NCBI GenBank assembly: GCA_963738135.1 | Contig: CAVTVK010000004.1 | Span: 558,001 to 622,000 of the forward strand | DNA from: Bog-473 sp963738135 | Lineage (GTDB): Bacteria > Actinomycetota > Acidimicrobiia > Acidimicrobiales > RAAP-2 | Length of the DNA stretch: 64,000 bases | Reading direction: 5' to 3' | Shown: piece after piece, positions 55,808-63,167 of the stretch | Position numbering within the stretch: position 1 is the first letter of the stretch | How the letters are laid out: every line of letters starts with the position of its first letter | Made by a program: the position numbers and the translations under genes | Notes under the pieces: generated by a model | Seen by the model: the letters and a program-made list of their open reading frames with translations, nothing else | Databases searched by the model: none | Told to the model about the DNA's origin: nothing

Positions 55808-56491
55808 TCAGCTCCGCTTCTTGGCGGCCTTCCTGACCCCCGTCGCCCGTTTCTTGGCTGTCTTCTTGGCAGAGGTGGCCTTGCGCTTGGCGACGGTGGT
55901 CTGCTTTTTCACTGCCTTCTTGGCACCCGCGGCCCGCTTCTTGGCGGTCTTCTTGGCCCCAGTGACCTTGCGCTTCGCGACGGAGCGCGCTTCTTGGCCG
56001 TCTTCTTCGCGACCGCGACCCGCTTCTTGGCCGTCTTCTTGGCCCCGGTGACTTGCGCTTGGCGACGCAACCTGCTTCTTGGCCGTCTTCTTGGCCCCGG
56101 TGACTTTGCGCTTGGCGACGCCAACCTGCTTCTTGGCCGTCTTCTTGGCTGCTGTTGCCTTGCGCTTGGCGACGGGAGCGCGCTTCTTGGCCGTCTTCTT
56201 CGCGACTGCGACCCGCTTCTTGGCCGTCTTCTTGGCAGAGGTGGCCTTGCGCTTGGCGACGCCCACCTGCTTCTTGACCGTCTTCTTGATGCTCTTGGCC
56301 TTCTTTGCGGAAGCCTTCTTGAGGGGACGGACCTGCTTCTCGACGCGTCCAGCAGCCTTCGAAGACCCAATCGCGGTAGCCGCTTCACTCAAACCCTGCC
56401 GAACTCTTGATCCGGCCTCCGCAGCAGCCGCTTCGACGCTACCGACAGCTTCTCCAACGACTTCGGCGGCTTTATCCATCTTGCCTGGCAT
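55808..56491 (-). CDS. Histone H1-like Lys/Ala-rich protein (three one-base gaps)
   Basis: About 228 aa. An acidic-to-neutral head (DKAAEVVGEAVGSVEAAAAE) is followed by nine or so repeats of the form VAKRKATSAKKTAKK. Such tails bind DNA and compact the nucleoid. In the middle the frame is lost and regained: comparing repeat copies shows one base missing at each of about 55982, 56053 and 56068, which sum to three. The promoter gives TAGCCT eight bases before ATG 56491, so I take that start as leaderless. Confidence 0.8.
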   Translation of the reverse strand: MPGKMDKAAEVVGEAVGSVEAAAAEAGSRVRQGLSEAATAIGSSKAAGRVEKQVRPLKKASAKKAKSIKKTVKKQVGVAKRKATSAKKTAKKRVAVAKKTAKKRAPVAKRKATAAKKTAKKQVGVAKRKVTGAKKTAKKQVASPSASHRGQEDGQEAGRGREEDGQEARSVAKRKVTGAKKTAKKRAAGAKKAVKKQTTVAKRKATSAKKTAKKRATGVRKAAKKRS

Positions 56492-56499
56492 GAGCGCCA

Positions 56500-56527
56500 A
56501 GGCTAACGCGTGCAAACCACATGTCAA
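56500..56527 (-). promoter_or_regulatory. Promoter of the H1-like gene
   Basis: On the minus strand a consensus TTGACA (56522-56527), 16 bases, then TAGCCT (56500-56505), eight bases before ATG 56491. One of the best vegetative promoters in the window. Confidence 0.7.
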
Positions 56528-56567
56528 CGGGCAACATTCCGCGATACGTCGTCCGTGCCCGCATTGA

Positions 56568-56612
56568 ATGAAGCGACCGCAAATGAAACGACCGCAAAAG
56601 AAACGAACAGTC
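56568..56612 (+). repeat. 15-bp tandem repeat
   Basis: ATGAAGCGACCGCAA, then ATGAAACGACCGCAA, then a decayed third copy. It sits between the H1-like gene and the DoxX gene, outside any convincing coding frame. Confidence 0.75.
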
Positions 56613-56677
56613 AGCCTTCAGTCGTTCGCCTCCCGCGAGACTCTCGCCTCAAATGAACTTCGCAATAAGTTTCGGGC

Positions 56678-57556
56678 TCAATCGGTCGGCAGATGCTCCC
56701 GCAACTTCGACAGGGCCTCTGTCGTACGTTCCGCACCAGATGCAAGATAGGGGACGATCGCTTCGACCTTTGGATGGGAACCGTTTCGAGTCTGTGGCTC
56801 GAGGTGGCGAGCTGCGTCGGAGACGAAGGAGGCGGCCTGCTGAACCACGTGACTCGCTGTTTCACTCGAACCCTTCACTGCCTCGGCAACCGCCTCATGG
56901 GCGTGACTGATCGCCTCGGGGCTGGGAGTCACCTTCTCAGCAAGTTCATGACTGGCGACGCCGAGGCGCCGCCCGGTACGCCGGCTCACGGCACGCCCAC
57001 GTCGGATCGTCTGCTTACCGGACGTCGATGCCAGGTCCGCGGCAGGGGCGAGGCTCTTTCGGGCACGATGTACTTTCTGGTGGCCGCTCGCTCGGCCGAC
57101 TGAGACGGCGGATTCGAGTTGTCGTGCTTGCCGCTTCGCTCGCCAGGCCAACGACGGCTCGCCTTCGGTGTCGAAGGCGGCCAGTATCAGCCCTCCCAAG
57201 AGACCAACGTTCTTGAGGAAGTGGATCTTTTGCTGGCTCCGGGTGGTCGGGTCCGACTCCTCCCAGAACCGATGACCGGCGTAGGTGGTGGGAACGATTG
57301 AACCGATCAGAGCCAGCGCAGCGAGTCTCCGGAATTTTCCGACCGCTAAGAGAATCCCAGCGCCGATCTGCACCGCACCGTTGACGCGCACGAATGTCTC
57401 GGTATCGAGGCTATTGACGCCGGCCTTCTCAGCAAGGGGTTCGGTGACTGCCTCGGCCTTCTTGGCCTTTCCCGCAGGATTCCAGAGTGCATCCCATCCC
57501 CCCACAACAAAGATCGACGCGAGCAACGGACGGGCGAATCGACGAGAGAGTGCCAT
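56678..57556 (-). CDS. DoxX family membrane protein with long basic tail
   Basis: 292 aa. Residues 1-125 are a DoxX unit with four helices (LASIFVVGGWDALWNP, FVRVNGAVQIGAGILLAVGK, LAALALIGSIVPTTYAGHRF, HFLKNVGLLGGLILAAFD). Residues 130-292 are a soluble, Lys/Arg/Ser-rich part (KQTIRRGRAVSRRTGRR) ending in helical segments. DoxX proteins are linked to redox stress in mycobacteria. ATG 57556 lies 11 bases after a GGGTA-type box. The tail's function is not known. Confidence 0.8.
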   Translation of the reverse strand: MALSRRFARPLLASIFVVGGWDALWNPAGKAKKAEAVTEPLAEKAGVNSLDTETFVRVNGAVQIGAGILLAVGKFRRLAALALIGSIVPTTYAGHRFWEESDPTTRSQQKIHFLKNVGLLGGLILAAFDTEGEPSLAWRAKRQARQLESAVSVGRASGHQKVHRARKSLAPAADLASTSGKQTIRRGRAVSRRTGRRLGVASHELAEKVTPSPEAISHAHEAVAEAVKGSSETASHVVQQAASFVSDAARHLEPQTRNGSHPKVEAIVPYLASGAERTTEALSKLREHLPTD

Positions 57557-57567
57557 TGCGATACCTC

Positions 57568-57591
57568 TACCCGGATTTCAAATCGTTATCC
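57568..57591 (-). promoter_or_regulatory. SigB-like promoter before the DoxX gene
   Basis: On the minus strand GGATA, 14 bases, GGGTAG. This fits the loose actinobacterial SigB pattern (GNNTN, 14-16, GGGTA). The -35 part is weak evidence by itself. Confidence 0.35.
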
Positions 57592-57609
57592 ATCGAATGC
57601 CAGCAACGC

Positions 57610-57768
57610 TCACGCTTCATTTCCCGCCGGCCGGCCTGCACCTTCTTTCAGGCGGTCCTCAGAGTCCTTCAGGATGGCGTGAGCCTGCTCTGTTGGATTC
57701 TCGCTCGTCGCCTCTTCGGGTGGTCGCCCATCTGCTCGAGTTTGAACGGTCTTCGGTTCTGTTGACAT
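57610..57768 (-). CDS. Small hypothetical protein, 52 aa
   Basis: Reads MSTEPKTVQTRADGRPPEEA, then TSENPTEQAHAILKDSEDRL and ends KEGAGRPAGNEA. It is polar with one amphipathic helix (EQAHAILKDSEDRL), like many short actinobacterial stress-linked peptides. ATG 57768 follows GGGAG nine bases upstream. It lies just upstream of the DoxX gene on the same strand. No known function. Confidence 0.55.
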   Translation of the reverse strand: MSTEPKTVQTRADGRPPEEATSENPTEQAHAILKDSEDRLKEGAGRPAGNEA

Positions 57769-57865
57769 GTTCGATCACTCCCTTTCCACCACGACCTGTG
57801 CCCAACGGGTCGTCATCTACTCACGCACATTCGGCGCACACGTGGACAGCCTCACAGACGCTCGA

Positions 57866-57891
57866 GCGTCGATCGGGAGATTGGTGGGTAC
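57866..57891 (+). promoter_or_regulatory. SigB-like promoter before the DUF6328 gene
   Basis: GCGTC (57866-57870), 15 bases, GGGTAC (57886-57891), about 45 bases before ATG 57937. It fits the SigB general-stress pattern. Confidence 0.4.
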
Positions 57892-57936
57892 AGACAAAAC
57901 AGATCCCGGAGGACATAGGAACGGACTCGAGACGGC

Positions 57937-58440
57937 ATGGATGGATCCGAGCTCGGCGCAAGCGAGACAGGTGAATCGACCGCAGAGCGGAACAATCGCA
58001 ACCTGAGCGACCTCCTCCAGGAACTGAGGGTGGCGGGTCTTGGTGTGCAGGTCCTGTTCGGATTCCTGCTCTCCCTCCCGTTCACTATGCGCTTCAAGGA
58101 GCTCGATGCGCTGGAACGAGCCCTCTACCGGGTAAGTCTCCTCAGCGCAGCCTTGGCTATCGCTCTGCTCGTGAGTCCGGTCGCCTACCACCGCTGGGTA
58201 TTCCGCCGACACGAGAAGGGGCGGCTGCTGCGCTACGCCAACACGCAGGCGATTGTCGGGCTGGGCATGGTCGCGCTCGCCGTGTCCGTCGCCGTCTGGA
58301 TGGTTCTCCTCTTCGTCGGCTTGAACTGGCCGACGGGACTGCTCGCCGCCCTGGTGACCGGTTGCTTCGTGGCCCTGTGGTTCGTGTTCCCGATCGCAGA
58401 CAGGATCGGAGCCGATCGCAGGCGAGAGGCGGCGCAGTAG
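57937..58440 (+). CDS. DUF6328 family membrane protein
   Basis: 167 aa with four hydrophobic helices (VLFGFLLSLPFTMRF, VSLLSAALAIALLVSPVAYH, AIVGLGMVALAVSVAVWMVL, LLAALVTGCFVALWFVFPIA). The N-terminal NRNLSDLLQELRVAGLGVQV is the family mark. Function unknown; such genes cluster with stress proteins. No strong ribosome site next to ATG 57937. Confidence 0.75.
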   Translation: MDGSELGASETGESTAERNNRNLSDLLQELRVAGLGVQVLFGFLLSLPFTMRFKELDALERALYRVSLLSAALAIALLVSPVAYHRWVFRRHEKGRLLRYANTQAIVGLGMVALAVSVAVWMVLLFVGLNWPTGLLAALVTGCFVALWFVFPIADRIGADRRREAAQ

Positions 58441-58568
58441 GGGGCGAGTGGTTCACCGATGCCGCGAGGCCCGCGGGAAGTCGCGCAGCCGATCGTAAAT
58501 CGTCAGCACGCGAGAGATGACCGGTGCCCTGAATTGTCACCACCGAGCCGATCTGGATCGAAGATCAT

Positions 58569-58574
58569 TAGGCT
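58569..58574 (+). promoter_or_regulatory. -10 box before the pirin gene
   Basis: TAGGCT followed by seven bases and ATG 58582, leaderless spacing. No matching -35 at 16-18 bases. Confidence 0.45.
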
Positions 58575-58581
58575 GCAGTGC

Positions 58582-59622
58582 ATGTCAGATCCAGTTCTCC
58601 AGACTGTTCCGCTCGGCCGGCAATGGGGGACGGCGGACCCGTTCCTGTTCTGCGTGCATCACCTCGATCGTTACCCGGCAGCCAACGAACACATGGGCCC
58701 CGCAGCTTCGCTCGAAGCCCGGGATATCGGCATGGACTTCTCGGGTTCCGACGGGTGGAGCATGTACCACGGCAGCATCGTGCCTGGCTTTCCCCAGCAC
58801 CCCCACCGCGGATTCGAGACGGTGACATTCGTCCGGCAGGGGCTCATCGACCACTCCGACTCGCTCGGCGCCACGGCCCGGTTCGGGCGCGGCGACGTCC
58901 AATGGCTGACGGCCGGAGCGGGCATCGTCCACTGCGAGATGTTTCCGCTGCTCGACCGCACGGGACCCAACACCACGGAGCTCTTTCAGATCTGGCTCAA
59001 CCTGCCGTCGGAAGACAAGATGGTCGACCCTTACTTCACGATGCTGTGGGACGAGGAGATCCCTCGCCTCGCGCTCGCCGACGACGACGGCCGACGGGGC
59101 GAACTGACGGTGATCGCCGGGCCGATCGAGGGGGCTCGTCCGTTGGCGGCTCCGCCCGACTCCTACGCGTCGCGCGCCGATTCCGATTTGGCCATCTGGC
59201 ACCTGGTCCTCGAGCCTCTCGCCCGGTGGGTGGTGCCGCCTGCGGCGTCGGCCGATACCACCCGCACGCTCTATGTGTTCGAGGGCGGGGTCTCGGTGGA
59301 ACAGCACCCTGTCACCGAGTCGACCGGCGTCGTCGTCCGTCCGAACGAGCCGGTGACCGTGACCGCAGGACCAGCGGGCGCCGAAGTGCTCATCCTGCAA
59401 GGCCGGCCCATCGGTGAGCCGGTCGCCCAGTACGGGCCCTTCGTGATGAACGATCGCGCCGGCATAGAGAAAGCTGTCCTCGACTACCAGTCCACGGGCT
59501 TCGGGGGATGGCCCTGGCCTACCGACGACCCGGTGCAGCCGCGCCACGTCGGTCGTTTCGCCCGCCATGCCGACGGACACGTCGAGGAACGCACCGAGCT
59601 GGAGCGCCAACAGCCGGCGTAA
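58582..59622 (+). CDS. Pirin family protein
   Basis: Bicupin of 346 aa. Iron ligands His73 and His75 in PQHPHRGFETVTF and His117/Glu119 in GAGIVHCEMF are intact. Bacterial pirins can act as quercetin 2,3-dioxygenases or bind metabolic enzymes. The C-terminal cupin holds VLILQGRPIGEPVAQYGPFV. ATG 58582 is fixed by the -10 box; the frame upstream shows no similarity. Convergent with the TauD-like gene. Confidence 0.9.
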   Translation: MSDPVLQTVPLGRQWGTADPFLFCVHHLDRYPAANEHMGPAASLEARDIGMDFSGSDGWSMYHGSIVPGFPQHPHRGFETVTFVRQGLIDHSDSLGATARFGRGDVQWLTAGAGIVHCEMFPLLDRTGPNTTELFQIWLNLPSEDKMVDPYFTMLWDEEIPRLALADDDGRRGELTVIAGPIEGARPLAAPPDSYASRADSDLAIWHLVLEPLARWVVPPAASADTTRTLYVFEGGVSVEQHPVTESTGVVVRPNEPVTVTAGPAGAEVLILQGRPIGEPVAQYGPFVMNDRAGIEKAVLDYQSTGFGGWPWPTDDPVQPRHVGRFARHADGHVEERTELERQQPA

Positions 59623-59632
59623 CGCCTCGCCC

Positions 59633-59647
59633 CATCGGGCCCGATGG
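59633..59647. terminator. Hairpin between pirin and TauD-like genes
   Basis: CCATCGG, one base, CCGATGG between two convergent stops. No T-run, so a terminator role is only suggested by place. Confidence 0.35.
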
Positions 59648-59659
59648 CCCGGCGGTCGC

Positions 59660-60580
59660 TCAGGCTTCGAGGTAGTACCGGTCTGCGTCGCCCTGCAGTG
59701 CCTGGCTCGTCTGGCCGTCGAGGCCCACGACGGGGAACCCGGCGGTGGTGACCCGCTGCATCTTGCGGCGTTCGGTGCCGTAGTCGGCGATGGCGTAGTG
59801 CTGGGTGGCGCGGTTGTCCCAGATGGCCACGTCACCCTCCTGCCAGTGCCAGCGCACGATGTTCTCCGGCCTGGTGACGTACGCCTGCAGGATGCGGATG
59901 AGATCGAGGGACTCGCTGAGACTGTGGCCCACCAGCCGCTGGGCGAAGCCACCGAGCAGCAGCGCAGGCTCTCCCGTCTCGGGGTGGAGGCGCACCACCG
60001 GGTGCTCGGTCTCGTAGACCTCCGAGACGAACGCCTGCAGGTGGGCGAGCTGCTCGGGGCGGAGCTTGCCCTGCATCTTGGCCACGTCCACCCGGCCGTA
60101 GTCGTGCCCGTTGGAATGCACCGCCACCAGGCGGTCGGCCAACTGGCGCAGGTCGTCGGGCAGGTCGCCGTAGGCCGCCACCGTGTTGGCCCACAGGGTG
60201 TCGCCGCCCACCTCGGGGATGATGAGCGCCCGCAGCACCGAGAAGATCGGTGGACGGTCGACGAACGTGACGTCGGTATGCCAGTGGTTGGCGCTGGCAC
60301 CGGCGATCGAATCGAGGTCGAAGACTTCGCGATCCTCGGTGAGCTGGGGCAGCGTGGGATGCCCCAGGGTCAACGGGCCGAGCCGAGAGGCGAGAGCCAG
60401 GTGTTCCGACGAACCAATGGACTGGTCGCGGAAGAACACGACGCGGTGCGCCAGCAGCTGGTGGCGAATGGCGGCCACGTCACCGTCGTCGATGTGGGCA
60501 AGATCCACCCCGGAGATCTCGGCCCCGATGCGGCCCGTCAGGCGCCGGGAACGAAGTTGGACTGACTGATCGATGGTCAC
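59660..60580 (-). CDS. TauD/TfdA-family Fe(II)/2-oxoglutarate dioxygenase
   Basis: 306 aa. The facial triad is visible: HWHTDVTF (His101, Asp103) and a distal histidine in NRATQHYAIADYG, followed by RRKMQRVTTAG with the 2-oxoglutarate arginine. GISGVDL-type start (AEISGVDLAHIDDGDVAAIR) is the family mark. Substrates of relatives include taurine and alkyl sulfates; sulfur scavenging is a guess. GTG 60580 has GAGGAGG six bases upstream. Confidence 0.88.
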   Translation of the reverse strand: MTIDQSVQLRSRRLTGRIGAEISGVDLAHIDDGDVAAIRHQLLAHRVVFFRDQSIGSSEHLALASRLGPLTLGHPTLPQLTEDREVFDLDSIAGASANHWHTDVTFVDRPPIFSVLRALIIPEVGGDTLWANTVAAYGDLPDDLRQLADRLVAVHSNGHDYGRVDVAKMQGKLRPEQLAHLQAFVSEVYETEHPVVRLHPETGEPALLLGGFAQRLVGHSLSESLDLIRILQAYVTRPENIVRWHWQEGDVAIWDNRATQHYAIADYGTERRKMQRVTTAGFPVVGLDGQTSQALQGDADRYYLEA

Positions 60581-60604
60581 GGCTGTCCTCCTCGAAGAGC
60601 GGAA

Positions 60605-60642
60605 ATCCGATCGGAATGATTATAAATCGGATCCCGCTCGAC
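60605..60642 (-). promoter_or_regulatory. Promoter and operator of the TauD-like gene
   Basis: On the minus strand a perfect TATAAT (60619-60624) is flanked by ATCGGAT (60605-60611 region) and ATCCGAT (60626-60632) arms, with a 10-bp palindrome TCCGATCGGA at 60606-60615. GTGACC about 18 bases upstream may be the -35. The layout suggests repression by a dimeric regulator. Confidence 0.55.
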
Positions 60643-60692
60643 GGTCACCTCGGGGGAGGCGCCGGCGGGCGCGACGAGGCCCATCCCAATCC

Positions 60693-61700
60693 TCACGCAG
60701 AGACGCCCTGCATCGCTTCGGCCAACAGGACGACCGAGCGCAGGCGGCCTTCGCTCTTCGGGACCTGGTGCACCGTGATGAGCTCGTCGGCACCGGTGAG
60801 CCGGACGAAATCGTCCAGGTAGTCACGCACCTCGCGCGGGGTGCCGGCGGCGGTGTACGTCAGCATGTGGTCCACCTGGACCGCCACGCCCGCCGCAAGC
60901 AGTTCGTCGGCCTGCTGGTCGGTGACGTCCTGCTCCTGGACACCGAGGCGTCGTCCGTGCAGGCTGACGGCCCGGATCCGCCGGATGTCCTGCAGCTGCT
61001 CGCGGGCGGCGGCCTCGGTGTCGGCGGCGATGACGTTGACTCCCACCATAAGGTATGGCCGCTCGAGCTGTGCGGACGGCCGGAAATCGTCCCGGTACGC
61101 GGAGATCGCCTCCATGAGGGCGGCCGGAGCGAAATGGGAGGCGAACGCGTAGGGAAGCCCCAGCGCCGCGGCCAGTTTCGCTCCGAAGAGAGACGATCCC
61201 AGGATGTAGAGCGGGACATGCGAGCCCTTGCCGGGGACGGCGTCCACGCCCCGCACTCGGGTCTCTCCGGAGAGGTAGCCCTGCAGCTCGAGGACGTCCT
61301 GGGGAAAGGTATCGGCCGAGCGCGGGTCTCGGCGGAGCGCATACATCGTGTTCTGATCCGAACCCGGAGCCCGGCCCAGGCCGAGGTCGATTCGCCCCGG
61401 GTACATCGCTTCGAGCGTGCCGAACTGCTCCGCGATGGTCAATGGCGCGTGGTTGGGCAACATCACGCCACCTGCGCCCAGACGGATCGTCGTCGTGTGC
61501 GCTCCGATGTGGGCGATCAACACGCTGGTCGCCGACGAGGCGATGCCCGCGATGTTGTGATGCTCGGCGTACCAGACGCGCTCGTAGCCCAACTCCTCCG
61601 CCTTCTGCGCAAGGGCGACGCTGGCCGCGAAGCTGTCACTGGCCGTCTCGCCTCGCCTGATGGGAGCCAGGTCGAGGATCGACAGCGGAGTCCGAGTCAT
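60693..61700 (-). CDS. LLM-class flavin-dependent oxidoreductase
   Basis: Luciferase-like monooxygenase family, 335 aa. It begins with LSILDLAPIRRGETASDSF and has RVWYAEHHNIAGIASSA, RLGAGGVMLPNHAPLTIAEQ, GRIDLGLGRAPGSD, which are typical of the YhbW-like group. Cofactor FMN or F420 cannot be told apart here. ATG 61700 is 33 bases after the peroxidase stop; probably one transcript from carbonic anhydrase to this gene. Confidence 0.88.
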   Translation of the reverse strand: MTRTPLSILDLAPIRRGETASDSFAASVALAQKAEELGYERVWYAEHHNIAGIASSATSVLIAHIGAHTTTIRLGAGGVMLPNHAPLTIAEQFGTLEAMYPGRIDLGLGRAPGSDQNTMYALRRDPRSADTFPQDVLELQGYLSGETRVRGVDAVPGKGSHVPLYILGSSLFGAKLAAALGLPYAFASHFAPAALMEAISAYRDDFRPSAQLERPYLMVGVNVIAADTEAAAREQLQDIRRIRAVSLHGRRLGVQEQDVTDQQADELLAAGVAVQVDHMLTYTAAGTPREVRDYLDDFVRLTGADELITVHQVPKSEGRLRSVVLLAEAMQGVSA

Positions 61701-61733
61701 CGCAGCGGCGTCAGGATGCGAGCGCGTGTCGGC

Positions 61734-62270
61734 TTAGAGGTACTGCTCAAGGTCCGCCTTGATGTCGGCAGGTGGCACGGGCGGCTCATAGCGCTTGATG
61801 ACAGCCCCGTCACGTCCGACGAGGAACTTGGTGAAGTTCCACTTCACCTCGTCTGTCCCCTCCCCCTCGGGTCGGATGTTCGAGATGGCCTTGTAGAACT
61901 CGCCGTACTGAGGACCGAAGTCTCCGGGCGCCTGCGCACGCAGGAAGTCATAGAGAGGGTCGGCAACCGGCCCGTTCACGTCGATTTTGGCGAAGACCGG
62001 AAACGTGACGTCGTAGGTGGTCTTGCAGAACGACTGGATCTCGTCGTTCGTACCAGGCTCCTGCTCCTTGAACTGGTTGGTCGGGAACCCGAGGATCTCG
62101 AAACCGCGGTCCTTGTCGTCCCGGTAGAGCGACTCCAACCCCTCGTACTGCGGGGTCAGCCCGCACTTGCTGGCGACGTTCACAATCAGGAGAACCTTGC
62201 CCTCGTAGTCAGCCAACGGCACCCGGCTCCCGTCGGCTGCCGTGGCCGCGAAATCGTACGTGGTTGTCAT
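61734..62270 (-). CDS. Glutathione peroxidase family (thioredoxin-type) peroxidase
   Basis: 178 aa. Peroxidatic Cys36 in VNVASKCGLTPQY, Gln in GFPTNQF and Trp in KWNFTKFLV make the catalytic set. As mycothiol rather than glutathione is expected in this organism, it probably takes electrons from thioredoxin or mycoredoxin (inference). ATG 62270 has AGAGGA upstream. A SigR-type promoter lies about 65-90 bases upstream. Confidence 0.92.
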   Translation of the reverse strand: MTTTYDFAATAADGSRVPLADYEGKVLLIVNVASKCGLTPQYEGLESLYRDDKDRGFEILGFPTNQFKEQEPGTNDEIQSFCKTTYDVTFPVFAKIDVNGPVADPLYDFLRAQAPGDFGPQYGEFYKAISNIRPEGEGTDEVKWNFTKFLVGRDGAVIKRYEPPVPPADIKADLEQYL

Positions 62271-62337
62271 CGATGGTCCTCTTTTCCGCCAGGCCCGGTC
62301 GTCTTCGCGCCCGCGTCGGCGCACACTCTCCTTTGTC

Positions 62338-62363
62338 AACACCCGACCGGGCCAACGGATTCC
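62338..62363 (-). promoter_or_regulatory. SigR/SigH-type promoter before the peroxidase
   Basis: On the minus strand GGAAT (62359-62363), exactly 18 bases, GTT (62338-62340). This is the thiol-stress consensus of actinobacterial SigR/SigH. It lies in the gap after the carbonic anhydrase stop and points at the peroxidase. Confidence 0.6.
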
Positions 62364-62370
62364 CGACCGA

Positions 62371-62949
62371 TCAGGTGGGCTCCCCCGCCTTCGTCGCATC
62401 GGGAACCTCCACGAGACGACCGGTCGTCACGTCATAGATGTAGCCATAGATCGCGATCCGCCCCGGCACGAGCGGGTGGGCCCGGATACGGGAGACGTCT
62501 TCGGTCACGCTCGCCGCATTGTCGCTGATGGTGAGCCAGTCGACGTACTTGGCCTCTGCGGAACCGGGGCCGGAACCGACATCGCGGAAACCATCGGGAC
62601 CCAATTCCGCCGTTTCAAGGCTGTTGGCCAGCAAACCGCGGATCACTTCATCGGTGAAGAACTCCATGCCGCAGTTCGTGTGATGGATCACGAACCACTC
62701 CTGGGTCCCCAGCAGTTTGTAGGAAATCACGAGCGATCGAATGGCGTCGTCGCTTGCCCGTCCGCCTGCATTGCGGATGACGTGCGCGTCGCCTTCACTC
62801 AGGCCGGCGTATTTCGCCGGATCGAGGCGGGCGTCCATGCAGGTGAGAATGGCGAAGCGGCGCGCCGGAGGCAGCGCCAGCGCCGAGCGTTCGCCGAAGG
62901 AGCCGACATATTCCTCGTTGGCCTGAAGGACTTCATCGCGGACTGACAT
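62371..62949 (-). CDS. Beta-class carbonic anhydrase
   Basis: 192 aa. Zinc ligands and dyad are visible: CMDARLD (Cys37, Asp39, Arg41) and HHTNC (His90, Cys93). NAGGRASDDAIRSLVIS matches the clan. It interconverts CO2 and bicarbonate. ATG 62949 has GAGGAGGAG upstream; the longer frame to 63090 would swallow the promoter. First gene of the minus-strand redox run. Confidence 0.92.
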   Translation of the reverse strand: MSVRDEVLQANEEYVGSFGERSALALPPARRFAILTCMDARLDPAKYAGLSEGDAHVIRNAGGRASDDAIRSLVISYKLLGTQEWFVIHHTNCGMEFFTDEVIRGLLANSLETAELGPDGFRDVGSGPGSAEAKYVDWLTISDNAASVTEDVSRIRAHPLVPGRIAIYGYIYDVTTGRLVEVPDATKAGEPT

Positions 62950-62976
62950 GGCTCTCCTCCTCGCTGGTAATACTTT

Positions 62977-63001
62977 ATATCCGATCATATTAGTCGGCTT
63001 T
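62977..63001 (-). promoter_or_regulatory. IscR/Rrf2-type operator over the carbonic anhydrase promoter
   Basis: Read on the minus strand, this 25-base stretch matches the type 1 IscR consensus (ATASYYGACTRWWWY followed by AGTCRRSTAT) at 21 of 25 positions by my count. It overlaps TATAAA, a likely -10. The regulator is not in the window. Confidence 0.5.
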
Positions 63002-63167
63002 TGTCGGGACGGAACAGTCGTGAGCGTGGTGGGTAGTGCCCTGCTTCTCAGAGGACCCGGTCGTTCACGCGCATCCGCGTCCGCTGACACGGGCGAGAGC
63101 GCAACGGCGACCTCTCAGCGCTCGCTGCCCGGGGAGCTGTCTCTCTTCTGATGTCTTCCGGCTCCCC

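Noticed and set aside
56568..56750. 60-aa plus-strand frame starting MKRPQMKRPQKKRT
   Set aside because: It is made by the 15-bp tandem repeat and then runs over the DoxX gene on the other strand; no ribosome site.
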